Assembly: GCA_900544235.1 (NCBI GenBank) | Contig: UQUL01000023.1 | Span: forward strand, 1 to 30,612 | DNA from: an uncultured Collinsella sp. | GTDB lineage: Bacteria; Actinomycetota; Coriobacteriia; Coriobacteriales; Coriobacteriaceae | Direction: 5' to 3' | DNA length: 30,612 nucleotides | In this document: positions 16,077 to 23,858 of the stretch, piece after piece | How the letters are laid out: each line of letters begins with the position of its first letter | Position numbering within the stretch: the stretch's first letter is position 1 | Position numbers and translations under genes: made by a program | Notes under the pieces: model-generated | The model's database searches: none | Told to the model about the DNA's origin: nothing | What the model saw: the letters and a program-made list of their open reading frames with translations, nothing else

Positions 16077-16496
16077 ATGATTAAAGAGCTCTGCCACGAC
16101 GAGGCTATTCTGTCCCAGCGTTGCGAGGTCGCGACCGTCGAGGACGAGTCGGTGGCACAGGACCTGATCGATACCATCAAGTCGCTCGACGATGCCGGCT
16201 GCCTTGCCGCCAACCAGATCGGCGTCACCAAGAAGGTCTGCGTCTATCTGGACGACGCCGGCGAGCCCCATGTGCTCTACAACCCCCGTCTGGTGTTTGG
16301 CCTGGGTGCCAGCAAGATGGAGGAGAGCTGCCTGACGCACGAGGAGGTCACCAAGTCCACGCGCTACATCAAGTGCAAGGTTGCCTTTGACCAGATCGTC
16401 GACGGCAAGATGAAGGAGTGCCGCCGCGACTACGCGGGCTTTGAGGCACAGATGATCCAGCATATGATCGATCACTGTCTTGGAAAGTTGGTCTAA
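16077..16496 (+). CDS. Peptide-deformylase-like protein lacking the catalytic Glu
   Basis: This 139-residue protein is related to the short, second class of peptide deformylases, which remove N-terminal formyl groups with an Fe/Zn centre. Motif 1 GCLAANQIG keeps Gln47. Motif 2 is EESCLT, with metal Cys85 kept but the usual Gly changed to Ser. Motif 3 is QHMIDH: both metal His (129 and 133) remain, but the general-base Glu of HExxH is Met130. It may bind metal yet be inactive or altered. The ATG at 16077 has GGAGG upstream; an ATG four codons earlier is less likely. A TATACT box is at 16038-16043. A second deformylase-like gene at 23859-24269 has an intact HEIDH. Confidence 0.82.
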   Translation: MIKELCHDEAILSQRCEVATVEDESVAQDLIDTIKSLDDAGCLAANQIGVTKKVCVYLDDAGEPHVLYNPRLVFGLGASKMEESCLTHEEVTKSTRYIKCKVAFDQIVDGKMKECRRDYAGFEAQMIQHMIDHCLGKLV

Positions 16497-16528
16497 GGGG
16501 ACCAAAGCACCGCACTTCGTCTCTTTTG

Positions 16529-16570
16529 GCCCGGGCATGACATTGTTGTCATGTCCGGGCTTTTGTGTTT
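16529..16570 (+). terminator. Intrinsic terminator after the deformylase-like gene
   Basis: Arms 16529-16542 and 16547-16560 form 14 bp with one G-T pair and a TTGT loop, followed by TTTTGTGTTT. It lies 32 bases after the stop codon. Confidence 0.92.
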
Positions 16571-16627
16571 AGCGCCTTTTTGTTTGGAGACAATGAAATT
16601 AGCAAGAACGTAAAGCTAGGAGGCGCT

Positions 16628-17593
16628 ATGTGTACGAGTATTCGATTTACCGATAATTCTGGCCACATGTATCTGGGCCGCAATCTCGACTGGAGCTTTG
16701 ACTACGGCCAACAGGTTCGCGTGATGCCGCGCGGATTTCACATTCCGTATTCGTTTATCGATGACGCGACAGCGGCGCACGCGGTGATCGGTATGTGCAT
16801 CGATTACAAGAACTACCCTATGTTCTTCGACTGCGGCAACGATGCGGGCCTTGCCGTGGCGGGTCTCAATTTCCCGGGTTATGCCGAGTATGCCGAGGGC
16901 CCTGTCGACGGCAAGAACAATATTGCGGCCTATGAGTTTCCCCTGTGGGTGGCAGCGACGTTCTCGACGGTTGATGAGGTCGAGGCCGCGCTGCGCGACA
17001 CGGTGATTGTCGCCAAATCTGCCGGAGAGGGGCTGGGCGTGTCGCTGCTCCATTGGATTATCGGCGACAGCCAGCGCAGCATCGTGGTCGAGATGATGGC
17101 TGACGGCCTGCATGTATACGACGATCCGGTCGACACCCTTGCCAACCAGCCCACCTTCCCGTGGCACATGGAAAACCTGCGCACCTATATCACCGCCACA
17201 AGCGATTTTCCGCAGACGGCGACATGGCGTGGCGCCGAGCTCAAGCCCTATGGAGCCGGTGCCGGCATGCGCGGCATTCCGGGCGATTGCTATTCGCCGA
17301 GCCGTTTTGTAAAGGCGGCGTACCTCAATGCCAATTACCCGCAAAAGGAGAGCGAGACCGAAAATGTCGTTCGCATGTTCCGCTCGCTCGAGGGTGTGGT
17401 GATGATCGAGGGAGCGTCCAGGATGGGCGATGGCAAGTTCGAGAAGACTATCTACACCGGATGCTTTAGCGCGCGCACGGGCAATTATTACTACGCGATG
17501 TATGGGGATCCGTCGATTCGCTACGTGAGCCTGATGGATGCCGAGGGCGCGAGCCCCGATAGGCTCGTGGTTCCCGAGCCGCGTCGTTCGTAG
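16628..17593 (+). CDS. bsh: Choloylglycine hydrolase family protein, probable bile salt hydrolase
   Basis: This 321-residue N-terminal nucleophile hydrolase cleaves amide bonds of conjugated bile acids in known relatives. After Met removal, Cys2 is the nucleophile (MCTSIRF). Arg18 and Asp21 are in GRNLDW, Asn81 in AGLNFPGYAEY, Asn173 in LANQPTF and Arg226 in SPSRFVKAA, so the full catalytic set is present. GLNFP and the overall length match the Clostridium perfringens bile salt hydrolase rather than penicillin V acylase. AGGAGG precedes the ATG at 16628. There is no signal peptide, consistent with a cytoplasmic enzyme. It stands alone behind its own terminator, with no bile transporter adjacent. 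Other N-acyl amino acids could also be substrates. Confidence 0.87.
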   Translation: MCTSIRFTDNSGHMYLGRNLDWSFDYGQQVRVMPRGFHIPYSFIDDATAAHAVIGMCIDYKNYPMFFDCGNDAGLAVAGLNFPGYAEYAEGPVDGKNNIAAYEFPLWVAATFSTVDEVEAALRDTVIVAKSAGEGLGVSLLHWIIGDSQRSIVVEMMADGLHVYDDPVDTLANQPTFPWHMENLRTYITATSDFPQTATWRGAELKPYGAGAGMRGIPGDCYSPSRFVKAAYLNANYPQKESETENVVRMFRSLEGVVMIEGASRMGDGKFEKTIYTGCFSARTGNYYYAMYGDPSIRYVSLMDAEGASPDRLVVPEPRRS

Positions 17594-17618
17594 CCGCTAG
17601 CTTTACTGCAATACAAGA

Positions 17619-17655
17619 CGGCCCTGCATCTCCCGTGAGGTGCAGGGCCGCTGTC
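17619..17655. terminator. Bidirectional terminator between bsh and kup
   Basis: Arms 17619-17628 and 17641-17650 (CGGCCCTGCA with TGCAGGGCCG) close a 12-base loop between two convergent genes. T-tracts are weak on both sides. Confidence 0.65.
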
Positions 17656-17673
17656 GTTGAATTTGTGACGTCG

Positions 17674-19905
17674 CTAGAAGTTGGCGTCGTTGAGTTGTTC
17701 GCTCTCGAGGCCGTCGAGCTGTTGCTGTTCGGGCGTATCGGCGACGCTCTCGAGCAGCTCGGTGGGATCGACGTTCATGTCCCTACCGGCCTCGTTGCCG
17801 TTGACCAAGTCGTCCGAGAAGATGTCGACTTCCATTTCCTCGGCCTCTTCAATCTGAACTTCGAGCGGCACCTGGGTGCGCACGAGCTTAACGGCCGGGC
17901 GCATGCGGGCAAACAGCGGCACGTACTCGATGATGATGGCCGAGTTCTCAAGACCGTACCAGCGTGCCGGGCTTCCGCAGGCGCGGCGGACGGCGTACTT
18001 GATGGCCATCACGCGGTGGTCATTGCGGTTGATGTCCGTTTCGGGGGCAAGCATCTTGCGCAGCATGCAAAAGCGGAAGTCGCCCACGTTGCCGCGTGTC
18101 TCGTAGATGGAGTAGGTGTGATGCTGCGGAGGCAGCTCACCCGAAGCCATCAGGTCGCCGACGATCTGACGCAGATAGGCGTTGACGCGCTGGTTGACCT
18201 TAAAGCCCAGGTCCAGGCGAACGCGGAAGAGGAAGTCCGTGCCAAAGGTCTCAACGGAATATTCGTGCGTATAGGGCTCATCGGTGACATGCACGTTGAT
18301 GAACCAGTATGCCTTGGCGCGCTTGGGATGTTTGTCCAGGATGGAATAGAGCACGTCGCGGTCGAGCGTGAGCGGGTCGGGGCTGTTGGTGAGGAACACC
18401 AGATTGTCGGCGAGCACGGGGTAGGTCTCGTCATTGCGCAGGCGGTTGAGCTGGTCGATGTACTTGGAGACGGGCAGCAGAATCGTCTGCGTGCGCTCGA
18501 TGGCGGTGCCGCGACGCCACACATACATAAGGCCGAACAGCAGTGCGGCCAGGAAAATCATGACGTAGCCGCCGTCAAAGAACATGGTGAGGCACGAAGC
18601 GAAGAAGCACAGCTCAATGGCACCAAAGAGCAGGGCAAAGATGCAGGCGCCCAGCTTGTGCTTGAGGATGCCGGCGATATAGCTCGTCAGCAGCGTGGTG
18701 GTCATGAGCATGGTCACGGTGATGGCGAGGCCATAGGCGCTTTCCATGCGCTCGGAGTTCTGGAACAACAGCACGATGAAGATGCAGCCGACCCACATGA
18801 TGTTGTTGACGAGCGGAATATAGAGCTGACCCTTGGTGTCGCTGGGGTAGTGGATGCGTAGGTGCGGCATAAGGTTGAGGCGCGTTGCCTCGGATACCAG
18901 CGAGAACGAGCCGGTGATGAGCGCCTGCGAGGCGATGATGGCCGCCACGGCCGAAAGCACAATGGCAAAGGGGCGCAGGGGCTCGGGAAGCATCATATAG
19001 AACGGGTTAACGATATCCATCGCGAGCATCTGGGGGTTGGAGTTATTGGCGAGTAGCCAAGCTCCCTGACCCAGATAGTTGAGGATAAGGGCCGCCTTAA
19101 TAAATGGCCAGGATGCATAGATGTTTGCCTTGCCCACGTGGCCCATGTCCGAGTAGAGTGCCTCGGCACCGGTTGTCGACAGGAAGACAAAGCCGAGCAC
19201 CATAATGCCCGAATGGTTGATGGGCGAGAACAGGAACATAATGCCGCGGATGGGGTTGAGCGCGCGCAAGATGGACAGGTTGCCGAGCATGTTGAACAGA
19301 CCGGCGCCTGCCAGGAACAGGAACCACAGCGTCATGAGCGGGCCGAAGAGCTTGCCGATTGACGAGGTGCCGGCGCGCTGCATGGCAAATAGGCCGCAGA
19401 TAATGATGATTGTGATGATGATGACGTTGGTCTGGCCGTCGCCCAGCAGCGCATGGCCCCATTCGATGGTGCGCAGACCCTCGATGGCTGTGGTGACCGT
19501 GACCGCGGGGGTGAGGATGCCGTCGGCGAGCAGTGCCGCGCCGCCGATCATGGCAGGTAGGATCAGCCATGGTGCCACTTTTCGCACCAGGCTAAACAGG
19601 GCGAAGATGCCGCCTTCGTTGTGGTTGTCGGCCTTCATGGCGATTACCACGTACTTGACCGTGGTCACGAGCGTCATGGTCCAGATGACGAGCGAAAGCG
19701 CGCCCAGGATCATGTCCTCGCTGACGGTACCGATGCCGCCGTTGTTGGCGACGATTGATTTCATGGTGTACATGGGGCTCGTGCCGATGTCACCATAGAC
19801 GACGCCGAGCGTTACGAGCAGCATGCCAGCGGAGAGGGGGATGGCTCCGTGCCCGCCTTGCCCGTGCTGGTCTTGGAGGTTTGCCTCCAGTTTATTGTGT
19901 GCCAC
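17674..19905 (-). CDS. kup: Kup-family potassium uptake transporter
   Basis: This 743-residue KUP/HAK/KT family proton-potassium symporter has about 12 transmembrane helices followed by a long cytoplasmic domain. The diagnostic GVVYGDIGTSPMYT lies in TM1, and the FALFSLVRK loop and the STTGAEALYSDMGHVG segment agree with E. coli Kup. The protein is over 100 residues longer than E. coli Kup and ends in an acidic tail (EEAEEMEVDIF to the end). I favour GTG at 19905, which has AAGGGAG five bases upstream; an ATG at 19923 has no ribosome site. I see no c-di-AMP (ydaO) riboswitch upstream, although c-di-AMP often controls this family. Confidence 0.92.
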   Translation of the reverse strand: MAHNKLEANLQDQHGQGGHGAIPLSAGMLLVTLGVVYGDIGTSPMYTMKSIVANNGGIGTVSEDMILGALSLVIWTMTLVTTVKYVVIAMKADNHNEGGIFALFSLVRKVAPWLILPAMIGGAALLADGILTPAVTVTTAIEGLRTIEWGHALLGDGQTNVIIITIIIICGLFAMQRAGTSSIGKLFGPLMTLWFLFLAGAGLFNMLGNLSILRALNPIRGIMFLFSPINHSGIMVLGFVFLSTTGAEALYSDMGHVGKANIYASWPFIKAALILNYLGQGAWLLANNSNPQMLAMDIVNPFYMMLPEPLRPFAIVLSAVAAIIASQALITGSFSLVSEATRLNLMPHLRIHYPSDTKGQLYIPLVNNIMWVGCIFIVLLFQNSERMESAYGLAITVTMLMTTTLLTSYIAGILKHKLGACIFALLFGAIELCFFASCLTMFFDGGYVMIFLAALLFGLMYVWRRGTAIERTQTILLPVSKYIDQLNRLRNDETYPVLADNLVFLTNSPDPLTLDRDVLYSILDKHPKRAKAYWFINVHVTDEPYTHEYSVETFGTDFLFRVRLDLGFKVNQRVNAYLRQIVGDLMASGELPPQHHTYSIYETRGNVGDFRFCMLRKMLAPETDINRNDHRVMAIKYAVRRACGSPARWYGLENSAIIIEYVPLFARMRPAVKLVRTQVPLEVQIEEAEEMEVDIFSDDLVNGNEAGRDMNVDPTELLESVADTPEQQQLDGLESEQLNDANF

Positions 19906-20004
19906 GAGGACTCCCTTAGACATCCGGTTATCTGTCTAGGACAAAAAACTTTATGCCGTCTTTATACATACAAGAGCAGTTTGGCACATCGGGTTATTTT
20001 AGAC

Positions 20005-20028
20005 AATAATCCTCAGCTGGGGATTATT
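20005..20028. promoter_or_regulatory. Dyad upstream of kup
   Basis: AATAATCC (20005-20012) and GGATTATT (20021-20028) form 8-bp arms around TCAGCTGG. A small CTACC-CA-GGTAG dyad follows at 20032-20043. They lie 100-140 bases upstream of the kup start, in the 157-base gap after the DMT transporter gene, and could be an operator or a weak terminator for that gene. Confidence 0.4.
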
Positions 20029-20062
20029 TATCTACCCAGGTAGCATTTCAAAGCAGGGGCTT

Positions 20063-20974
20063 TTAAGCACGTACTGTCTGGGCGATGCCAGCCTTGGCGT
20101 TTGCGCGTTTGCCGGCGAGTTCGCAAAAAATCGCGCCGCCGATGATAAGCGCGGCGCCCATCAGGCGGACCGGTGTTATGGCTTCGCCCAAAAGGACAGC
20201 CGAGAACACGACGGCCGAAAGCGGCTCGAGGTAGCCGACGACCGCGACGGTCTGGACGGGCAGCTTGGCGACGGCACTAAAGTAGAGCAGGCAACCGATG
20301 CCGGTGTTGACGACGCCGAGCATGACGACGGTGCGCCAATCGATGCCTGCGGCGATGTCGGGGGAGAAAAACGAGGGAGCGCCTTGGGTGACGAGCGTAA
20401 GGACCAGCGCGGTCACAAAGGCGGCGCTCACCTGGAGCGCGGAGTTCTCGAGACCCTCGATGTGCGGCGCACCCTTGCTAGCGATGACCATCAGCGCATA
20501 GCAAAATGCCGAGGCGATGCCGCAGACGATGCCCGCAATGGGCATGTTGCCGCCGAGACCTTGCGCTGCAATGAGAAAAGCGCCGCAGGCGACGGCGATA
20601 AAGCCGGCGATTTTGCTGCCGGTCAGTTTTTCGCCAAAGATAAACGGCGAGAGCGCCATGACGATGATGGGGCCGCAGTAGTACAGCAGCGAGGATACGC
20701 CGACGCCGATCGTCTGGTAGGCGCGGAACAGAAAAATCCAGCTGGCGCCCAGCGCGGCTCCCGAAAGGAGGAGGGCTGCGGCTTCGCGGGGGCGAGATGG
20801 CGCCTGCAACTTATGGCGTTGGGTGATGGCGAGAATGGTGACAAGCGAGAGTGCGCCCAAAAACGTACGCAGTAGCACGATATCCGAGCTCGGCAGCGCG
20901 ATGGCAGCGGCGATAATGCCGTTGGAGCCAAACAATAGCAATGCTGCTAAGTACGTAAACAGTCCGTTGTTCAT
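20063..20974 (-). CDS. EamA/DMT-superfamily metabolite exporter
   Basis: This 303-residue protein has ten hydrophobic segments arranged as two EamA repeats. The second repeat ends VVGYLEPLSAVVFSAVLLGE, the classical EamA signature. Such proteins export amino acids, cofactors or drugs; the substrate is unknown. GAGGGG precedes the ATG at 20974 at a rather long spacing. It is transcribed divergently from a LysR regulator across a 118-base gap containing a T-N11-A box, so that regulator probably controls it. Confidence 0.85.
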   Translation of the reverse strand: MNNGLFTYLAALLLFGSNGIIAAAIALPSSDIVLLRTFLGALSLVTILAITQRHKLQAPSRPREAAALLLSGAALGASWIFLFRAYQTIGVGVSSLLYYCGPIIVMALSPFIFGEKLTGSKIAGFIAVACGAFLIAAQGLGGNMPIAGIVCGIASAFCYALMVIASKGAPHIEGLENSALQVSAAFVTALVLTLVTQGAPSFFSPDIAAGIDWRTVVMLGVVNTGIGCLLYFSAVAKLPVQTVAVVGYLEPLSAVVFSAVLLGEAITPVRLMGAALIIGGAIFCELAGKRANAKAGIAQTVRA

Positions 20975-21004
20975 GCGCTGACATCCCCTCTATATCCGAG
21001 CATC

Positions 21005-21047
21005 TTCACTATGGGTGAACTGGCTTTAGAAGAAAAGCGAATATAAT
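21005..21047. promoter_or_regulatory. LysR box and -10 element between DMT transporter and LysR gene
   Basis: TTCAC-N5-GTGAA (21005-21019) is a perfect dyad with T-N11-A geometry, the classical LysR binding site. A consensus TATAAT (21042-21047) lies 46 bases before the LysR GTG start and has no good -35, compatible with regulator-dependent or autoregulated transcription. Confidence 0.6.
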
Positions 21048-21092
21048 GCATGGCTAACATGACAAAAACTCATGCAAAGATGGAGGGGTGCC

Positions 21093-21950
21093 GTGGAAAC
21101 GAATATTCAAAAGATGCAGGTGCTGCTCGAGACCGTGCGCGCCGGCAGTTTTACGCGCGCCGCCGAGCGGCTGAGCTATTCGCAGTCGGGCGTGAGCCGT
21201 ATGGTGGCCGATCTTGAGGCCGATTGGGGCTTTAAGGTGCTCGACCGCAGTCGCGAGGGCGTAGTGCTTTCTGCTGACGGGCGGCAAGTTATGCCGGCGG
21301 TCGAGGCGTTATGCGAGGAATTTGTTCGTTTGCAGCGACGGGTGGATGAGATGCGTGGGCTCATGCGCGGCAAAATCTGCATCGGTACGTTTTCGAGTGT
21401 GGCGACCCACGTGCTGCCGCCGGTGATTGCGCGCTTTCGCGCCGATCACCCGGACGTCGATTATGAGTTGCTGATGGGTGATTACTCAGAGATTGAACAA
21501 TGGGTGGCGGAAGGGCGCTGCGATCTGGGCTTTATCCCGCGTGAGCCCCGAGAAAACGGCATGACATCGCGGTCTTTGGTGCGCGACGAGTTGATGGCAG
21601 TAGTGCCGGCAGACTCTTTGCTTGCCACGGCGGAGGTCGTTTCTCTTGTCGATTTAGCCAACGAGCAGTTTATTCTGCTAGAACGCGGCACCGATGACGA
21701 GATTACGCCGCTGTTCCGTCGGGCGGGACTGACGGTGTGCTCCAAGCTGTCGACCTGGGATGACTATGCGATTATGGCCATGGTCGAGGACGGCCTGGGC
21801 GTGAGCATTCTTCCCGCGCTCATCTTGCGCCGCTGTCAGTTCGATGTTGCCGTGCGCCCGCTCGAGGGACATCCCCATCGGCAGATCAATGCGATATATC
21901 GCACGGCTGACGTTTCGCTTGCCGCTGCTCGATTCCTTGAATACCTCTAA
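21093..21950 (+). CDS. LysR-family transcriptional regulator
   Basis: This 285-residue protein has an N-terminal winged HTH (QKMQVLLETVRAGSFTRAAE, then LSYSQSGVSRMVADLE) and an effector domain with VPADSLLA and GLGVSILP patterns typical of the family. Translation begins at GTG (21093) after GGAGGGG; no ATG fits the family start. It is divergent from the EamA exporter and is probably both its regulator and an autoregulator through the dyad between them. Confidence 0.87.
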   Translation: METNIQKMQVLLETVRAGSFTRAAERLSYSQSGVSRMVADLEADWGFKVLDRSREGVVLSADGRQVMPAVEALCEEFVRLQRRVDEMRGLMRGKICIGTFSSVATHVLPPVIARFRADHPDVDYELLMGDYSEIEQWVAEGRCDLGFIPREPRENGMTSRSLVRDELMAVVPADSLLATAEVVSLVDLANEQFILLERGTDDEITPLFRRAGLTVCSKLSTWDDYAIMAMVEDGLGVSILPALILRRCQFDVAVRPLEGHPHRQINAIYRTADVSLAAARFLEYL

Positions 21951-22009
21951 ACGTGTGCACGTCATTGTCCGCTTTGGGCAAATCTCGGAGTTCGGTACGT
22001 TTTCTTATG

Positions 22010-22094
22010 AAATTGAACTTTCGAATGAGGTACGGCGCTATACTGCTGCCTAAATTGAACTCAGGTTCAATTCGTGTTCTATAAATTGAACTTT
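22010..22094 (+). promoter_or_regulatory. Cluster of AATTGAAC operator-like sites
   Basis: AAATTGAACTTT occurs identically at 22010-22021 and 22083-22094. Between them is a dyad AATTGAAC-TCAG-GTTCAATT (22053-22072). A TATACT box (22039-22044) lies just before the dyad, so a bound repressor would block the promoter. The last site ends 18 bases before the GTG start of a protein with an N-terminal HTH, which suggests autoregulation. Confidence 0.6.
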
Positions 22095-22112
22095 GCCAGC
22101 AAGGAGGTTCCT

Positions 22113-23633
22113 GTGGCCCAAGAGACGTTTTGCGATCGCCTGCGACAGACTATGTCCAATCGCGACGTTCGCCAGTCGGACGTAATCCGCGCATCGGAGA
22201 TGCTCGGCAAAAAACTCGGCAAGAGTCAGATGAGCCAATATGTGAGCGGCAAGACGATCCCGCGGCGCGATGTGGCTGAGCTGCTCGCCCGGATTTTGGA
22301 GGTCGATGTTACCTGGCTGCTTGCCGGCGACGCCGATCAAGGCGAGGCATCATCACCCCGCAACGATTCCAAGCCCGAACCCCATCCCTCAGCTCAAATT
22401 GCAAGGAGCACCACCATGCGTACTTTTTCTAAATCCACCAAACTCGACAACGTCCTGTATGACGTGCGCGGTCCCGTCGTCGACGAGGCCGCCCGTATGG
22501 AGGACGAGGGCGAGCGCATCCTCAAGCTCAATATCGGCAACCCGGCGCCCTTCGGTTTCCGCACGCCCGATGAGGTCATCAAGGACATGCGCCAGCAGCT
22601 GCCCGACTGCGAAGGCTATTCCAACTCGCGTGGCCTGTTCTCCGCGCGCAAGGCGATCATGCAGTATTCGCAGATCAAGGGCCTGCCCAACGTTCAGATG
22701 GAGCATATCTACACGGGCAACGGTGTGTCCGAGCTCATTCAGCTTTCGATGAACGCGCTGCTCGACAACGGCGACGAGATTCTGATCCCCAGCCCCGACT
22801 ATCCGCTCTGGACGGCGTGCGCAACCCTTGCCGGCGGTCATCCCGTACATTATCTGTGCGATGAGCAGGCGGATTGGTATCCCGACTTGGAGGATATGGA
22901 GTCCAAGATCACGAGCGCGACCAAAGCCCTCGTCATCATCAACCCCAACAACCCTACGGGTTCCGTCTATCCGCGCGAGGTGCTCGAGGGCATCGTCGAG
23001 ATTGCACGCAGGCATCAGCTGATGATCTTTGCCGATGAGATCTACGACCGCCTGTGCATGGACGGCTACGAGCACGTCTCGATTGCCTCGCTTGCTCCCG
23101 ATCTGCCCTGCGTTACCTTTAGCGGTCTGTCCAAGTCGCACATGATCGCGGGCTATCGTATTGGCTGGATGGTGCTTTCGGGCAACCAGCGCTGCATGAG
23201 CGACTTCATCATGGGCATCAACATGCTCTCCAACATGCGCTTGTGCTCCAACGTGCCGGCTCAATCGATCGTCCAGACGGCGCTCGGCGGCCATCAGTCC
23301 GTCAACGACTACATCCGTCCCGGCGGTCGTGTCTACGAGCAGCGCAACTTTGTGTATGAGGCGCTCAACAAGATCGACGGCATCTCGGTGGTCAAGCCGC
23401 GCGCGGCGTTCTACATCTTCCCCAAGATGGATGTTAAAAAGTTCAACATCACCGATGACGAGCAGTTCGCCCTCGACCTGCTGCACGAGAAGAAGATCCT
23501 GATCACGCGCGGCGGCGGCTTTAACTGGGCCGAGCCCGATCACTTCCGCATCGTGTACCTGCCGCGCATGGAAGTGCTCAAAGAGTCCCTCGAAGACCTC
23601 GCCGATTTCTTCGACCATTACCGCCAGAATTAA
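22113..23633 (+). CDS. XRE-type HTH fused to AlaA-like class I aminotransferase
   Basis: This 506-residue protein has an N-terminal Cro/C1-type HTH (about residues 8-75: LRQTMSNRDVRQSDVIRASE, then a GKSQMSQYVSGKTIPRRD recognition-helix region). A linker of about 30 residues follows, then a complete fold-type I aminotransferase starting at residue 102. The catalytic part closely parallels E. coli AlaA (glutamate-pyruvate transaminase): NIGNPAPFGF, GYSNSRGLFSARKAIM, IINPNNPTG, and the PLP Lys in FSGLSKSHMIAGYRIGWM. GTG at 22113 follows AAGGAGG. An internal ATG (22416) with its own AAGGAG would give a 405-residue AlaA alone. This is the reverse of the usual MocR logic, because the enzyme half looks fully catalytic. 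Confidence 0.88.
   Translation: MAQETFCDRLRQTMSNRDVRQSDVIRASEMLGKKLGKSQMSQYVSGKTIPRRDVAELLARILEVDVTWLLAGDADQGEASSPRNDSKPEPHPSAQIARSTTMRTFSKSTKLDNVLYDVRGPVVDEAARMEDEGERILKLNIGNPAPFGFRTPDEVIKDMRQQLPDCEGYSNSRGLFSARKAIMQYSQIKGLPNVQMEHIYTGNGVSELIQLSMNALLDNGDEILIPSPDYPLWTACATLAGGHPVHYLCDEQADWYPDLEDMESKITSATKALVIINPNNPTGSVYPREVLEGIVEIARRHQLMIFADEIYDRLCMDGYEHVSIASLAPDLPCVTFSGLSKSHMIAGYRIGWMVLSGNQRCMSDFIMGINMLSNMRLCSNVPAQSIVQTALGGHQSVNDYIRPGGRVYEQRNFVYEALNKIDGISVVKPRAAFYIFPKMDVKKFNITDDEQFALDLLHEKKILITRGGGFNWAEPDHFRIVYLPRMEVLKESLEDLADFFDHYRQN
22403..22418 (+). promoter_or_regulatory. Internal ribosome binding site and second start in the HTH-aminotransferase gene
   Basis: AAGGAG (22403-22408) stands seven bases before an in-frame ATG (22416-22418), an optimal arrangement inside the linker. 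The protein from this ATG starts MRTFSKSTKLDNVLYDVRGP, which aligns with the N-terminus of stand-alone AlaA. Separate synthesis of the enzyme domain is therefore likely. Confidence 0.65.
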
Positions 23634-23638
23634 TAGTT

Positions 23639-23775
23639 CCGCCGTTCTACCGAACGGCGGACCGCTTGACGCTGCGCGAGCCGCATTCACACCAATCTGA
23701 CGTTCAACTTCAAGGGCGCGACCAGAAGGTCAGCGCCCTTTCGTTTCACGTCACCTTGGTGCAAATGCGGATCGC
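23639..23775 (+). ncRNA. Structured 3' element, copy A
   Basis: The element starts six bases after the aminotransferase stop codon. Hairpin 1 pairs 23639-23647 with 23652-23660 around a TACC loop. A closing stem pairs 23676-23687 with 23764-23775. A middle stem pairs TGACGT (23698-23703) with ACGTCA (23748-23753). The inner hairpin pairs AAGGGCGC-GACC (23712-23723) with GGTC-A-GCGCCCTT (23728-23740) around AGAA, followed by TTTCGTTT. Copy B at 26959 has the same plan with compensatory changes. It may act as a terminator or stability element, or be a released small RNA. I do not recognise a named family; the Rfam Collinsella-1 motif should be compared. Confidence 0.6.
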
Positions 23776-23817
23776 TCGCTGTCGTATGCTCAGCCTGCGT
23801 CGTTACCATGGTCCATT

Positions 23818-23846
23818 AGGGACGGAGGAAAACAGATCATTTTCCT
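23818..23846. repeat. REP-like palindrome AGGGACGG...
   Basis: AGGAAAA (23826-23832) pairs with TTTTCCT (23840-23846) around a seven-base loop, preceded by AGGGACGG. It lies 12 bases beyond the stop codon of the minus-strand deformylase gene. Its GGGAC lead resembles the elements at 10356 and 27217. Confidence 0.5.
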
Positions 23847-23858
23847 TGACTCGCGGAA

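Noticed and set aside
17635..18861. Plus-strand ORF of 408 codons opposite kup
   Set aside because: It is antisense to the conserved Kup C-terminal half and has no motifs of its own.
19924..20062. c-di-AMP (ydaO) riboswitch before kup
   Set aside because: The gap is short and lacks the conserved aptamer segments; only small dyads are present.
22389..23690. Minus-strand ORF of 433 codons opposite the aminotransferase
   Set aside because: The sense strand encodes an unmistakable AlaA-like protein, so this frame is a shadow.
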